From Nissolia schottii (lineage: Eukaryota > Streptophyta > Magnoliopsida > Fabales > Fabaceae): a stretch of 64,000 nt of DNA. Below, piece by piece: positions 12,772-24,730 of the stretch; positions within the stretch are counted from its first letter, which is position 1; each line of letters opens with the position of its first letter. The notes under the pieces are model-generated. The model saw only the letters and a program-made list of their open reading frames with translations, was not told the origin of the DNA and made no database searches. The DNA lies in contig QANU01073670.1 in assembly GCA_003254905.1 (NCBI GenBank), positions 205,892-269,891 on the forward strand, in the 5' to 3' direction. The position numbers and the translations under genes are program-made.

Positions 12772-13188
12772 TATAGTTCCCCAAACATCATACTCTTTCT
12801 TCATCTCAACAACCTTGAATGATTTCTCCTCGGTTATAACCGTGGCTCTGCCAGCATCCAATTCAAACTTCGTTGCCCTCTCCTCTGAAACAACCAACTG
12901 TGCCAACAACCAACGACGGTGATGGTGGTGGTGTTGGTGGCGGTAGTCCGGTGGCGATCTAGTGGCAGTGGTGGAGAAGCTCCATTGGTTGTCATCCGGT
13001 GTCGGCAGTAGCGGTGGCCCCGGTGAAACAACCGAAGGAGGACCGTGAGAGAACGCAGAGGATGAGGATGTAAAGTGGAAGTGAGGGAGGGAGAACCGAA
13101 GCACGTCTGTATATATACTCATTACCGTCGGACAAAATCGACGATAACTACATTGACCACCGAAAAAAGTGTGTATGGAAAAACGCAA
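12745..13188 (-). CDS. Unidentified 147-codon open frame inside the CACTA element
   Basis: An open frame with a Ser/Pro-rich stretch (SSSSAFSHGPPSV), a His run near the middle and a more ordinary C-terminal part containing SEERATKFELDAG. I do not recognise it. Its left end overlaps the 52-bp tandem repeat and its right end runs into the subterminal CCGTCG repeats. It could be a captured host exon, a decayed transposon exon, or chance. Confidence 0.25.
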   Translation of the reverse strand: MRFSIHTFFGGQCSYRRFCPTVMSIYTDVLRFSLPHFHFTSSSSAFSHGPPSVVSPGPPLLPTPDDNQWSFSTTATRSPPDYRHQHHHHHRRWLLAQLVVSEERATKFELDAGRATVITEEKSFKVVEMKKEYDVWGTIWLSVSLRE

Positions 13189-13739
13189 ACACGAGAAAAT
13201 GTGTGAAAAAGTTCGAGACTGTTATCGTCGATTTGTTCCAACGGTAACGGGTCCAATGTCACATCGGATAAGTAAATGTGCCTCTTGATATTTGAACCCT
13301 TGTACTGTTAGATATTTATGACGATAACACATTCGTATAATGAGGCGCCAATTGGCACTAATTATTACCTTCAGGTTTTTTCGATAGTAACTGGTTCACT
13401 GTCACATCGTATTAGGAAAGGTGCCTCTTGATATTCGTACCCTATTATCGTCATATATTTTTTACGGTAATCCATTCGTTTAATGATGCGCCAATTGGCG
13501 CTAATTATGACCGTCAGTTTTTTTTGTCGGGTTGTTCTTTCTTACGATAATCGCGACCAAAATTAACCCGGTTCACCTTAATTGCATTTATCGTCGGATT
13601 TTTTTGTTTTTTTTCGACGGTAATTAGCCAATGGTAATATGCTATTTTCTAGTAGTTACGAACAAGGAGATTCGGAGTCCCCACCCCCGTCGGAGGAACT
13701 CTCGTTCGATACATTAGCGCTGTCTGTGGGGACTAACGA

Positions 13740-15290
13740 CATCCCACACATCGGATGACGACGACAAGCCCTAGACCTAGCCAACCTAGTACAAGAACTG
13801 GTGCTAAGATACAGTAGTTAGAGGCCGCCCTCCTCCAACTCCAATAGGTCAAAGATCAACAGAAGAAGAGGGTAGTAATCCGTGGAAATGCCAACAAGGT
13901 GAACAAAAAGGCGGAATGCAAGAGAAATGAAGTGCTCAAACGTGTCGAGGACAAAATCTGGCACCTCGCTAGTCTTAACCACAAGGAAGGAGGCCAACAC
14001 CCCGCGACCACCATTCAGGAGGAACAAGTCCATAGATCGGCTTGCAGGTCCACTACCGATCTACATGGAAAACACCTGATAAAAGCCGCCATGTTTTGAG
14101 GAAGGGGAAAGGGAAAGAGAGCCATCCTTTTACGCACGACATCCTCGAGGCAGTCCCAATGCATGGTTTTCTGCCCACCGACCGACATGACCCATACGAC
14201 GGAACCTTTGACCCACAACACCACCTTGATGCCTTTAAACACAAGATGGTTCTAGATGGGGCATTTGATGCAGTTCAATGCACATCATTCCCCGTGACTT
14301 TGAGGAAGGGAGCCCTCTATTGGTTCAATGTCTTGCCGCCAAAGGGCATATGCTGCTTCGACGAACTAGCCGAACGCTTCCTCGCCAACTTTACAATGTA
14401 GAGGACGAAGCCAAAGACGGTCATAAGCCTCTTGAGAATAATAAAAAAGGATGAGGAGATACTCTAGGAATATCTCAATCGCTTTTGTACAGCATGCACA
14501 TAAGTGGACCAATGGCCTAAAGAAGGGGAGTCCATTTTCAAAGAATCTTTCCAAGCGACCACCTAGAAGCTTGATTGAGATATAGGAAATGGCTGAAGAG
14601 TATCTCTATTAGGAAGAAGACATGAAGGTTATAAAGGGCAACCCACAAAGGGACCTTGTGGAGATCCTTCGCGAGTGAGGGTCGTGCGGATCCCCACAAT
14701 TAAAGAGAGCGGCCAAAGGTGGTGCAAGAGGGAAGGTACCGTAGATATACCCCACTGACAGCATCCCTCATGCAACTGTATAGAGAAATATAGCACACCA
14801 AGAGGTTCCTTAAAACCGAAGACATTGTGACTGAGACCAGGAACTGATACCAACTTATTCTGTTAATACCATGACCCGTATGACCACGATACCGATGACT
14901 GTATAGGCCTCAAAGATGAGGTGGAAAATTGGGTACAAAGTGGAAGGCTAGAAAGATACATCTTAGCCAATAGAAAGATACATGTAAAAGAAAAGGACAT
15001 CGATCTCCAGCACTCCATGGGATAATCGCCGACAAAATAACACCATAGGAGAGATAAGCGAAAGGGCGCTCGAAGCAAATAGGGTGATTAATAGAATCAC
15101 AGGAGGCTTCGCAGGTGGAGGTATAACCAAATTCACTCAGAAGAGACATCTCCAAGAAGTGCTTTACTTGGGGAAAAGCGGGGCTGACAAGCATAGGTGA
15201 AAAAGCATTTTCCTGATATCACCTTCACCAAGGAGGATAGTAGTGAGTTCATTTCACGCCACTATGACCCCATGGTCATCTCGGTAAAGC
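13740..15290 (+). pseudogene. Degenerate gag of the gypsy element
   Basis: The best-preserved part (about 14130-14400) reads PFTHDILEAVPMHGF, YDGTFDPQHHLDAF, ALYWFNVLPP and FDELAERFLANF, the hallmark of the retrotransposon gag domain. In-frame stops follow from 14399 onward. A later piece around 15090-15290 gives INRITGGFAGGGITKF and, after a frame change, HYDPMVISV, which match the end of gag / start of protease region in Tat-like elements. No protein can be made from it. Homology to pol ends abruptly at about 15295. Confidence 0.8.
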
Positions 15291-16680
15291 TAGTAAATAC
15301 AGTAGCTCACTCGCCTCTTTCACCTCATAGAGCTCCTGCTGGAGACCCTCAGCCTCTTTGAACTGATCGTACACATACTTAGTCAACCCCACAAACTTGG
15401 TAACAAGGTGGATAAGATGAGTCAAGGACTCCTCCACGAGAACGTCTTTTAGATGCTTTTGAATACCCTCCGAAAGAATGTTGTTGTCCAAAAGGCCGCC
15501 ATAATCCAACTCTCGCAGTCAAGCTCAACTTTGTATTAGCAAAATGCAGAAGAACCAATAATAAGACCAAGGTAAACAATCAGTAATAATTAATCTATGA
15601 AAAAATAAACACTACCGAGGCAGTTTTGCGTATTCTCAAGAGCCCGTTCTACAAGGTTGTAGAGGTTAAGGGGTCCGTCCTCAGCAAGAGTCACAAAGAA
15701 TTCTCATCTCAGAGTTTCATTCACGAAAAGCTCCAATGGATGTTCATAATGGATGTTCTTATTCTAGTAGCAAGGGGCAACCACCATATTTTGAGCCCAT
15801 TCCCAGAACATCGTCCTCCCCAGAGCAACAAATATCTTGAAGTATTTCCATTTGAAATCTTGGTACTAGCCTTCCCATCGAGTAAAAATCAAGGTACCAG
15901 AGACACCTTCGAAGGTGTGCCAACTTTTAAACCTCTCCCTTATCCCAGGAATGTCCTTGCCTAACGGATTCATAAGGATGAACAATGATAAAAATAAAAA
16001 AAAAAAAAGGTATGCGGATAGGGCTCTATGTCAAAGGATTCTCAAATGATCTGGAATCCGCAGATTAAGGCCCACCTATTAGGATGAAGCTGGGTTGGCC
16101 CAAATGCACAAGACATCATCATACTATGTTCAAATGCGGAGAATAGGAGATGGATCCCCAATCTTGTAAAGAAAACCTCATACATCCATAGTAAATGGGA
16201 GTACATTGATGACGGAGCATGCACACGCTTTCATCCGCAGAGGCAGCCTCCAACCTATACTCGTCATCATCAATTATGGCCTCAGTCAACTCCACACACT
16301 CTGTATGATGGAGAGTATGGAAAACACTTTTGGATCTATTCACCAGTACACTATGCGTTTGTGGGATTCGACCAACGGCCGCGAGACCTTTAGTTCCTAC
16401 AAGGATTTCTTATACCTCCCCATGGCCAAATTTCCGAGATCAAGTTATAAGGCAGAAACGCAAAAAAAAAAAATGTATATCAACTCCTTGAAGGTTTGCA
16501 ACTCCCCTACGCTCACGAGAATGCCTCCAAACCATTTTCAGGCCCATGAAGCAAGCAAAGGGAAGAGAANAAAATTGGGGGGAGGGGGGAAGAGGACGAA
16601 CCGGAAAGAAAAGAAGCACAAGAAAAGAGAAGAGCGATGGTCGTACCTATTAAGCAAGGAGAGTCGTCGAATCTAAGACT
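15276..16680 (-). pseudogene. Antisense frame of the gypsy element, 'putative plant transposon' (PF04195-like)
   Basis: Between gag and the 3' LTR the minus strand carries protein-like blocks in several frames, including FGPTQLHPNRWALICGFQII (about 16042-16140), a stretch with VELTEAIIDDDEYRLEA (about 16230-16300), and YVYDQFKEAEGLQQELYEV (about 15320-15380). The QLHPNxWAxI block is what I know from the antisense frames of Tat-type elements annotated as 'putative gypsy type transposon'. Stops and shifts break the frame. One ambiguous base (n) lies at 16570. Confidence 0.6.
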
Positions 16681-17151
16681 AAAGTTGAAGGAGCAGACTG
16701 TGAGAAAAAGGAGAAGATTTGGCAAAGGAAGAAAAAGACGAAGCAATGTGAAAAATAGCTTTGAAAATTATGGAACTCAAACGTTCCAAAATGAGACTAT
16801 TTATAAGAAGTCGCATTTCCGCTCCCAAAGGAGAAAAAAATTGAGTGATTGCTGCAATCATAGAGCTTTAGGAATAAGCGCCATGGCGGAGCGAAAAGGC
16901 GATTGGGGGGACACGTGGCACCCCACAAAAGGATCAATTTTCCCTTACCCTATTGAAAAGACAGAAGACATAACAATCACTTGACGAGACATGCCTCTTC
17001 AAATACTCACAAACAATGCAGAATCCATAGACACAAGATATGCGGAGCTGGCATGGTCCAACAACATAAAGCAGACCAGGAAAAAACAGATAATACCTCT
17101 GCATAAACTTGCATCGTGTGATCCCAAGCACCCGACTTGAATTGGGGGCCC

Positions 17152-17497
17152 TGTTACAGACTAGCTTTGTGAAGGCCCAAAACAGCCCTGGATACCTCCA
17201 CAGACTATGAGCCTAACGCCCAATCCAGGTAACACCTGACCCACATCCACTAAGGGCACAGGTCCAAGTAAAGTCCATCTAGAGCCGCCAATCTAACCTC
17301 ATAGGTAGAAGGCGCTCCATAGATATAAACGGACACATCTAGTAAGTATGATACCAGAACCCTTCTACATAACCTAATACATTTTTCCTACCAACCCTAA
17401 CTTTCGAAGTGCTTGCAAGTACCCATGCCGTCGCCCAGCAGCCCGAACAAGGAAATCTAGAGTCCCACCCCCGTCGAAGGAGCTCTCCTTTGATACA
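17152..17497 (+). repeat. 3' LTR of the gypsy element
   Basis: 346 bp, TGTTACAG...GATACA, preceded by a polypurine tract and followed by the GAAAG duplication. It matches the 5' LTR throughout once the CACTA insert is removed, with many scattered differences. Confidence 0.92.
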
Positions 17498-17502
17498 GAA
17501 AG

Positions 17503-20290
17503 GTCAGAATAATCCGTGATAAAATACACAAAAATACTATTTGTATATAATGAAAATTGACACTCTGTGTACACTACATAAAGAAATAAATATTACAAAA
17601 TAGATGAAGAAATATTGTTACTAAGCATTTATGTATGCACAGACATGCATATAATTAATATTACTTGTTTATGTGTTTGATATTATTTATTTCTATGTTA
17701 TGTGCAAACTGAGAAATAATAAATATCGTAAAGGAAATTTTACGGCACTTAAGAATTGGTCAAGCAATTTTGAGTAGTGGTGATTAGATATAAAGGCCTT
17801 TTATCAATAAATTGTTGGACAAAATTAAAGGTAAATAATTTTTTTCCACAAAAATGGTAAATATTTTGCCCTCATACAAGGATAAATATACATTCGAATT
17901 TTAAGAAGCAAATTTTTTTAGGAGGAATAACTTTTAATGTTACAATTTCAAAAATTATGAGAACAATGTCTATCAAAAGGAGACATAAAGACCTTTAAGT
18001 GACCTCTAGAATTCGAATGCTGATAATTTAGGTTAAGTTCCTTTGCAAGTCACAATCTTCTCCAACCATGCCATTGCCAACGACTTTTGTGGAAAATATT
18101 GAAATGAGATTAATTAAAATATAAATAAATGTGGGCTACCATTTGCTATATATTTATTTATTAATGTCTAATTTTCTAATATTTGCTATACTTGAACATC
18201 AAGATAAAGTAATTCCATGTTCGTTTTGGGTAGCTTTGTCAATGAAAAAACAAAGATATAGTAAATATTTGCACGTAAAGTAACCATATATTTTCCTATA
18301 TATAATAATTTTTCTTTCGTTTGATATCCAAGTTTTTATTAGAATATTGATACTTCTTAGTATTTCAACGGTTATGATTTATTTTTAAATTTAAAATAAT
18401 AACTAATTAGAGTTAATAGAACACATGACTAATTTTTAGTCATAAATAATCATAAAGTATTAATACCCTTAAATTTTTGACGGGATATTAGAGCAAGAAT
18501 TTTAACTAAAAATGTTGCTCATCCTAATCACTAAATTGTTAATCATAAGTGGCTACCATTAGTCTAGTCTTTCTTATCAACGGTTTTCTGATAAGATTGT
18601 GGCGAAATGGATTATGGAAATACTGTAGGTCTCCAAAATTTTAGGTAAGTTAAACGTCAATTACCCTGGCATTCTAAAATTTTGATTTAGTTAGAATGCT
18701 TAATTAGTCTAGGCATATACACACATTTTAGTCTCATTGGCTAGTTGACTCCACTATATATATCAACGCCATGGGCAGCACCAATAATCAATAATAGTAT
18801 ATACAATCAATTAATACAAGTGTAAAATGGCGTCGTCTGATTGTGACCTCCCGTTTTTACACATCCATAATTAAAAAGGAGACGAAGAGGAAAATTACAG
18901 AAACGGAAGGGTCAGAAAGCTGAAGAAAAGGTCAAAATATATACATGAAGAGTGCTGAATAAAATGCAAGTCGGATTTGACCTCAGTTAAAGCAGGTTTT
19001 TAGGATATATATGAACCATTGGCGTTGGGCCTAGGCTGGCTATGGTTATCTATATGGAATTAACTTCATAGGGACCTTATGTTGATGTCACATATATATG
19101 TGGCCCAAATCCTATAAACACAAACTACACAATTAGGCTGACATTGTCCAAAATTAGTAACTATATATATTTTATTTGACAAATCAGATTTGTCCAGCCT
19201 GTAGCTTGCATCACGTTAGCAAAGCCCCTATAATACTAGATACACAGTCCTTTCATTCTTAAATAATTGTTCATCTTTTTATTTTAATATTTTTTAAAAT
19301 AATGGCTTACTTTCTAATTCTAGACAATATTAATTATCGTTTTTCTTTATATACTCCTATTTAATGAAAGTATTGAAAGTGAGATAGAGTAATAGATAGA
19401 AAAATTAATAGGGGTAATTCTATAAAATACTATAAATATTTTTTTAACTTTAAGAATTTTCAATTATTTTCTTAATACCAGTGCAAAATGGAAAGTGAAC
19501 AATTATTTGAGAAAGGGGGAGTTATAAGCTCAAGGGCAATCTCTTAAGTCATCACTTTTTTTTTAGCCATTATTAGCAATTCATCATTATATGGGTTAGA
19601 AAGCAACCGACATAAGCTAATTAGCAGGACCAAACTACTTGTTTGCTAGCAAGATCAGTTGACTGAGAGGGAACATTTGGGTTGGAATGCCTTTCAAATG
19701 TTTGAACATTGCATGTTTTGCTTTGCAAAAGCAAAGGACAATGTTATTATTATTACTTTTCTTTGATGTGACTACATTGAAGCATTGTGGCTAAAAGTTT
19801 GTGTCACCATGTTCTCGGTTTAGAGATGAAATTGTGGAAGTATCCATCTGCAGATGCCAACTACTTTGAACCCTCTGCTTGAGCTAGTTTATTCCAAACA
19901 ATACCAATTTTTTTAATTTATAGCTTTTAATTGGAAGGGGAAGCTAGAGTTTAGTATTTACTAATAAACAAAGATAAATCACCAAAAGCAGATTTTGTCT
20001 ACTACTGAATGTAAAATAATGCTGCTGTTATTTCACCTGAACAATGAACATATAGCCTCATACCTTACAATAATTTGAATGTAAAGGAAAAGAATGGCAT
20101 TGTAATTGTTGTTAAGTTCTTCTCAGAATGCCTTGTTTCTCCACAACCACCAAATTTTCAGATTCCACATTCTTCTGCTATCAACTTCAATCAATTACTT
20201 GGAAAATTGGATTTAACTTCCAAATTGTAAAAGTATGTAAATATTCAAACTTCATGCACAAAATACTGATAAGAATGACAAACCGAAAAT
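17503..20290. other. Intergenic stretch between the gypsy element and the ABCG gene
   Basis: AT-rich with no long frame. A TATA box followed by a very short frame near 18755-18874 is listed separately. The last few hundred bases should include the 3' untranslated region of the minus-strand ABCG gene. Confidence 0.55.
18755..18874 (+). other. TATA box followed by a 15-codon frame, possible truncated gene start
   Basis: TATATATA at 18755-18762 sits 65 bp upstream of an ATG at 18827. The ATG has a plant-like context (AAAATGGCG) and opens MASSDCDLPFLHIHN before a TAA. The layout is that of a plant promoter, leader and first codons, but the frame closes at once and nothing downstream continues it. 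It may be a decapitated gene remnant, a spliced first exon or chance. Confidence 0.25.
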
Positions 20291-20313
20291 TTGACATCTG
20301 CAGCTGAAGAGGT

Positions 20314-23038
20314 CTAATTGTGTTTAAAAACAACCATAAGGGCAAAATAGGCAACAAGTCTGTACCCTACAAGCATTGCCACCAATGCAGCGACAGAGAA
20401 GCCTTGCTTGTCAATCCCTACATGCTCAATCACAGGATAGTTCCTAACAAAGCAGGTTACATTTTGACCACAAGGGTAACTCTCATCATCCTTAAACTGT
20501 GACCCCAGCAAGAGCTTATATCCATAATAGCTATGAGACATGTACTTTATCCATGACACAAATGATGGCTTGTGCTGAACAAAGTAGCCACTGACCAGAA
20601 GATACAAAGTCATCACCACTGCTCCAACTGTTGCAGCCACCCTTGGATTCGTCACCAGCATTGCACCAACTGCTAGGCCAATGCTTTGTGACACCAAGGC
20701 AAGGAGAAGAGTAACAGCTAGAGTATAGAAGAAGGTTAAGGCGTTGGCTTTTAGCCCTACCATCCAATAAGTGATGGTGACAAAAAGGGCTGGCCATGCT
20801 AGCTGTGCTGGAAGCTCAACAACATTGATGGCCATGAAGTAAGTTGAGAGCCTATACATGTAGGAAGATCTTTCCTTTACTAGCATTTCATGATCATCAG
20901 GGAAGGTATAGATTGATAGTGCCATAGGGAAGAATCCACAGAATTGTGTGTAATAGAAAAGCAGTGCCACCTACACAGCAATGAAACAACGATCAGGAAA
21001 ATTCTCTTGCATTTATATTATTTATGCCAAAGTGTTACAATTAGAGTAAACCTTTAGATATGTCCCCAATGCTAACAGTGTTGGTTAAGTTCATCCTCGA
21101 GCTTTGGAAAATAAGAAATTCGTTATCAAGTTAGCATTCGTACATCAAATTTGTCCATAAAATTAGCGTCTCGTCCATCAAATTTATCCCTAAAGCCTTA
21201 ATGTCAAGGATGAATTTGATGTACGGATGCCAAGTGTGGTGACGAATTTGCTATTTTTCCAAGCTTAGGGACAAACTTGACTAACGTTGCAAATGTTGGG
21301 GATCAATTTGAAGGCTTACTCGTTATGATTATCTAAATACCAGGTCCTGAATTTGATCAGCTTTGGACTGCCACCATAGACAGCCTGCAATGAGTGAAGA
21401 GGCCAAGACCTTATAGATTTTGAGGACAGAAAATTGCTCATGCTTTCTTTCTTTGAAACCCCTTCTTAGTAATACACTAAACTGCTGCCACCATGTTGTG
21501 CAGCACTGGCCAAACATCTCATTTTCAGAACTGCCATGAAATGCAACCGTGGAATTTTGAAGTTCCATCTTTACTTGGCAAGCAAGGTTACTTTCAAATG
21601 CCGATAATAACACTTGCTTTGTAGCTTCGGTATCCTCTTCTGAATTTCCAGCATATATACCTAGAAAATTATAAGATGTTTTCCAAGCAATGAATGAACC
21701 AATGGTAGTGGATGCCCAAAACAGAACAGAACAGAACATATCTTCCAATTGGTGCAATAGCTCACAATGGTGTACAAACTATTCTAAAACATGAAAACAT
21801 ATTATTTAAACTTGAATCAGCATGATTCAGAAGGTTTTAATTATGTGACATAGGTCAGACTTAATTTCATATCAATTTCACTAAAAAATTAGCCCTTAAA
21901 AGTCCTCATTTGATATGAATATGATTTATGATGTTTGAATGCCATGGTATGTTAGTAGAAGTCAATGATTTTCATACCACTTGCAAGATCAAGTAGGAAA
22001 TCTGAAGGATTCATGGCGACAGACGGAGCATATCCAAGGCCGGAGAAGTAATCCATGACACACCGTCCCTTCCCAAAGTAGAGGCTGCTGCCATCAGATA
22101 GCAGCAAAATCTTGTGAAATATGTAGAAGAGCTTGCTTGAAGGCTGGTGGATAGTCATTACCACAGTCCTTCCTGCTTTAGCCAACTCACACAGAGTCAT
22201 CACAATTCTTCTAGCAGTGGTTGAGTCAAGCCCTGTGGTCGGCTCATCAACAAGCAATAGACTTGGATTGGTTAACAGTTCTTGGCCTATGCTAACCCTC
22301 TTCATTTCCCCACCTGAGACACCCCTCAGGAGTGGTCCTCCCATTATAGTGTCCTTACATTGAGTCAGGTCCAGTTCGTCCATAACCGCGTGAGCCTGCG
22401 CGATTTTCTCTTCTCTGGAGAGGCGGCTCGGCAGGCAAAGAAGAGCAGAGAAGACTAGTGTCTCATTGACTGATAGGTGAGGGTAGAAAACATCTTGTTG
22501 TGCAACAAATCCTAAGTTTTGCTTCACTGATTTGGAGAGGGGTTCGCCGTTGTAGGTTATGCTTCCTCTGGCGATGATACCGTTTAGCCGGCCCCCCAAA
22601 ACGTTTATCAGAGTTGTTTTGCCGCTTCCGGAAGGGCCGAATATGGCTAGCAGCTCACCGGGAAAAACAGCGCCGCTGATCCCTTTCAAGACTAGTCTAT
22701 CCTCAGAACAACTTGCCTCCCTTTTGCAGAACAAGCCTCCACTTTTGCTAGTTTTATGCTCATACACAATATCTTCAAACTGCAAAGACAGACAAGTGTT
22801 AACAGATTCTTCAAAGAAAGTAAGCAACATTTGTTTCCTCTGATGAGGCCGCAATATTGCAGGATCGCAACGCATGACTCTTGGGTTATGAGTCATGATT
22901 CATTTGTTTTGAATTGCATACCTTGAGGGTAACTGGTGGGTTAACTTTGACATAGATGTTACGTTTTCCTTCTGCTGGCTCTATCCTGATCTGAGATTCA
23001 GAATTCAATGTCTCACTTGCCACTATTTCCTCTGCCAT
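20314..23038 (-). CDS. Half-size ABC transporter, ABCG (WBC) subfamily, ABCG9-like
   Basis: ABCG half transporters pair up in a membrane and export lipids, hormones or other small molecules using ATP. Exons on the minus strand: 23038-22922, 22779-21978, 21660-21341 and 20970-20314, with clean GT/AG junctions; 631 aa, the usual length for the family. Order: short N-terminus ending NPPVTLK; ATP-binding domain with Walker A GPSGSGKT (residues 87-94), Q-loop QQD, signature VSGGEMKRVSIGQ (from 193), Walker B LLLVDEP (213-219) and H-loop His250; a linker with WWQQFSVLLRRGFKERKHE; then the ABC2 membrane domain with CLWWQSK, KERSSYMYRLS, TYWMVGLK, LVSGYFV and a final helix. All ATPase motifs are intact. 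The best match I recall is Arabidopsis ABCG9 and relatives. The substrate cannot be told. Confidence 0.93.
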
Positions 23039-23805
23039 TGTGTGTTACACATTGCTATTTGCTACACACACACCTATGTAGATATTCAAGGCTTTTCTTT
23101 TTCAGTCTCATTTCCCAAGTTCCCCACTCGCCACACATTAGTCCAAAAAAGTATACTACTAGTGTAGCAAGAAGACGATTCATCTTCGGTTGTCAATTTG
23201 TCATGTTCACTGCTTGTTCATTACTTTGCCATATATAGATTGAAGATTCTTTTACGGTTCAAATTTCTGCTTACGCAAATTTGATCGATTGTCACCATTG
23301 AGAAGAATAAAAGGCGTAGCTTGTACAAATTGCCATCCCGTTCTAAAAGGTAACGGAAACTATTAGAATGATCATATCATGATATTCCATCAAGGACCAT
23401 TCCATGCCTATAATAGTTATGGCTCCCTTCGCTACTTTTTGTTGTTGCGTAGCCAAAAATACAATAATTGGCCTTTGGTATTTTCTATAACTTGCCGAGG
23501 CATCAATTGCAGTGGTATGTACAATATATTCTTAAGAACACTGTAACACGTGGATGATGAGTTGGAGATGAAAGGAAAGCATGACAAAGAGGGCAAAAGC
23601 CAAGTTAGTCCTCGGCGTGTCATTTGATCCATAAATTGAGGACTACTAAAAGGAGTAACAAAATCAAGAGCTGTAGGAGAGCTTTTGCTCATAAATACAA
23701 CTGCAGATTGCAACATGAATGGCACATTTTTTTTTATCATAAAGTTGTAATCTCCTAGATTAAGAAAACAATTCACAGTTTTTTTATCCCCTGCATTTGT
23801 ATGCT
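23039..23805 (-). promoter_or_regulatory. Upstream region of the ABCG gene
   Basis: Read on the minus strand, CTATATATGG at about 23229-23238 is a plausible TATA box some 190 bp before the ATG. Short frames here have no family signature. Confidence 0.3.
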
Positions 23806-24730
23806 ACGTGTACACCTAAAATTGTATCAACTTGTAGTCGCCCACAAACAAATCAATTTCCCCTAAATCTCTACAAGAATTTGTATTTCTCTCTCCTATT
23901 AAATATATTTTAATTTATATTTTCTCTCTCTAATTTCTCACACCTCTCTCTCTCTTTCTTTTCTCTCTCCAATCTCGTTTGCTTCTTTCCTCACGTCCTT
24001 CAACCACCGCCCCAAACGAGGGTCATGTCCTCCATCTAGTTCATATAAAATGAACAAACCTTATTAACTGTCCAAACCTGTTCATATAAAACGAACAAAC
24101 CTTATTAACTGTAGTGTGAACAAACCTACCTAATAAGACTGAACAAACCCCAACACCAAAAATGAATAAACATATTCATATAAAACAAACAAACCTTATT
24201 AATTATAATGAACAAACCTACCTAATAAGAATAAACAAACCCCATAACCTCTATAACTATAGTGACCAAACCTACCTAATAAAACTGAATAAACCCTAAC
24301 ACAAAAAATGATCTACAGGATAGAGAGATGATAAACCAAATCTAGCATATAGCCATGAGAAACGACAAAAGACATGTTGGCGAAGAGAGACAATAAGAGG
24401 GAGAGACGATGTGAACGCCGTTTGGGGCGGCGGTTGAAGGATGTGAGGGAGAGACGATGTGAGTGTACGTGATGGAGGAAGTGAATGCCATTTGAGATGT
24501 TAGTTGAAGGACATGATGGAGGAGGAGAACGGATTTGGAAGCCGTCGATGACGGTGTAGCGGCATACGTGAGGGAAAGGAAACGAGATTAGAGAGAGAAA
24601 AGAAAGAGAGAGTGTGAGAAATTGGAGAGAGAAATAACATATTGAAATATAATTTATAGGAAAGAAATACAAATTCGTATGTATAAAAGATTGGTTGGTT
24701 ATACGGTAGCATCAAATCTGGTGTACACCG
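23806..24730. mobile_element. Mutator-like element with long inverted termini, about 925 bp
   Basis: The left flank from GTGTACACCTAAAATTG and the right flank in reverse complement from GGTGTACACCAGATTTG match, and the pairing continues inward for well over 100 bp (shared TTTGTATTTC, then CT-rich tracts, then AATCTCGTTT). Long inverted termini and no transposase suggest a non-autonomous Mutator-like element. No 9-bp target duplication could be seen. The interior holds the degenerate repeats below. Confidence 0.65.
24035..24300. repeat. Degenerate internal repeat around GAACAAACC
   Basis: Several diverged copies of a block combining CATATAAAACGAACAAACC, TTATTAACTG and ACCTACCTAATAAGA follow each other in the middle of the inverted-terminus element. 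Spacing is irregular. Confidence 0.6.

Larger units (their letters stand above)
10563..13657 (-). mobile_element. CACTA (En/Spm) DNA transposon nested in the gypsy LTR
   Basis: The left end reads CACTACGAGAAAA at 10563; the right end in reverse complement reads AACTACTAGAAAA. Three-base flanks CCG (10560-10562) and ACG (13658-13660) fit the 3-bp CACTA target duplication with one change. Motifs close to TTACCGTCG recur in both orientations in the outer regions (about 10580-11100 and 13120-13630), the subterminal repeats expected for this superfamily. At 3095 bp it is too short for an autonomous copy and holds only a broken transposase-type gene. It is younger than the gypsy element it interrupts. 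Confidence 0.88.
10264..13713 (+). repeat. 5' LTR of the gypsy element, split by a CACTA transposon
   Basis: LTR sequence runs 10264-10562 and resumes at about 13658-13713. Removing the insertion restores the order seen in the 3' LTR (CAGCAG-CCG-AACAAGG). A TATA-like GGATATAAAAGG lies near 10434-10445. Confidence 0.88.
10264..17497 (+). mobile_element. Tat-like Ty3/gypsy retrotransposon, non-autonomous, with nested CACTA insertion
   Basis: The two LTRs begin TGTTACGG (10264) and TGTTACAG (17152) and both end GATACA (13713 and 17497). The element is flanked by the exact 5-bp duplication GAAAG (10259-10263 and 17498-17502). The 3' LTR is 346 bp and is preceded by the polypurine tract TTGGGGGCCC. 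A degenerate primer site, GCGCTGTCTGTGGGGA, follows the 5' LTR. The interior holds a broken gag and a minus-strand frame but no recognisable protease, reverse transcriptase, RNase H or integrase. Gag plus an antisense frame next to the 3' LTR points to the Tat lineage. LTR divergence and in-frame stops show an old copy. Confidence 0.9.

Noticed and set aside
22780-22896. An upstream Met that would extend the main ABCG exon.
   Set aside because: This part is intron: a good acceptor lies just before 22779, and exon 1 (23038-22922) supplies the conserved NPPVTLK-FEDIVY join.
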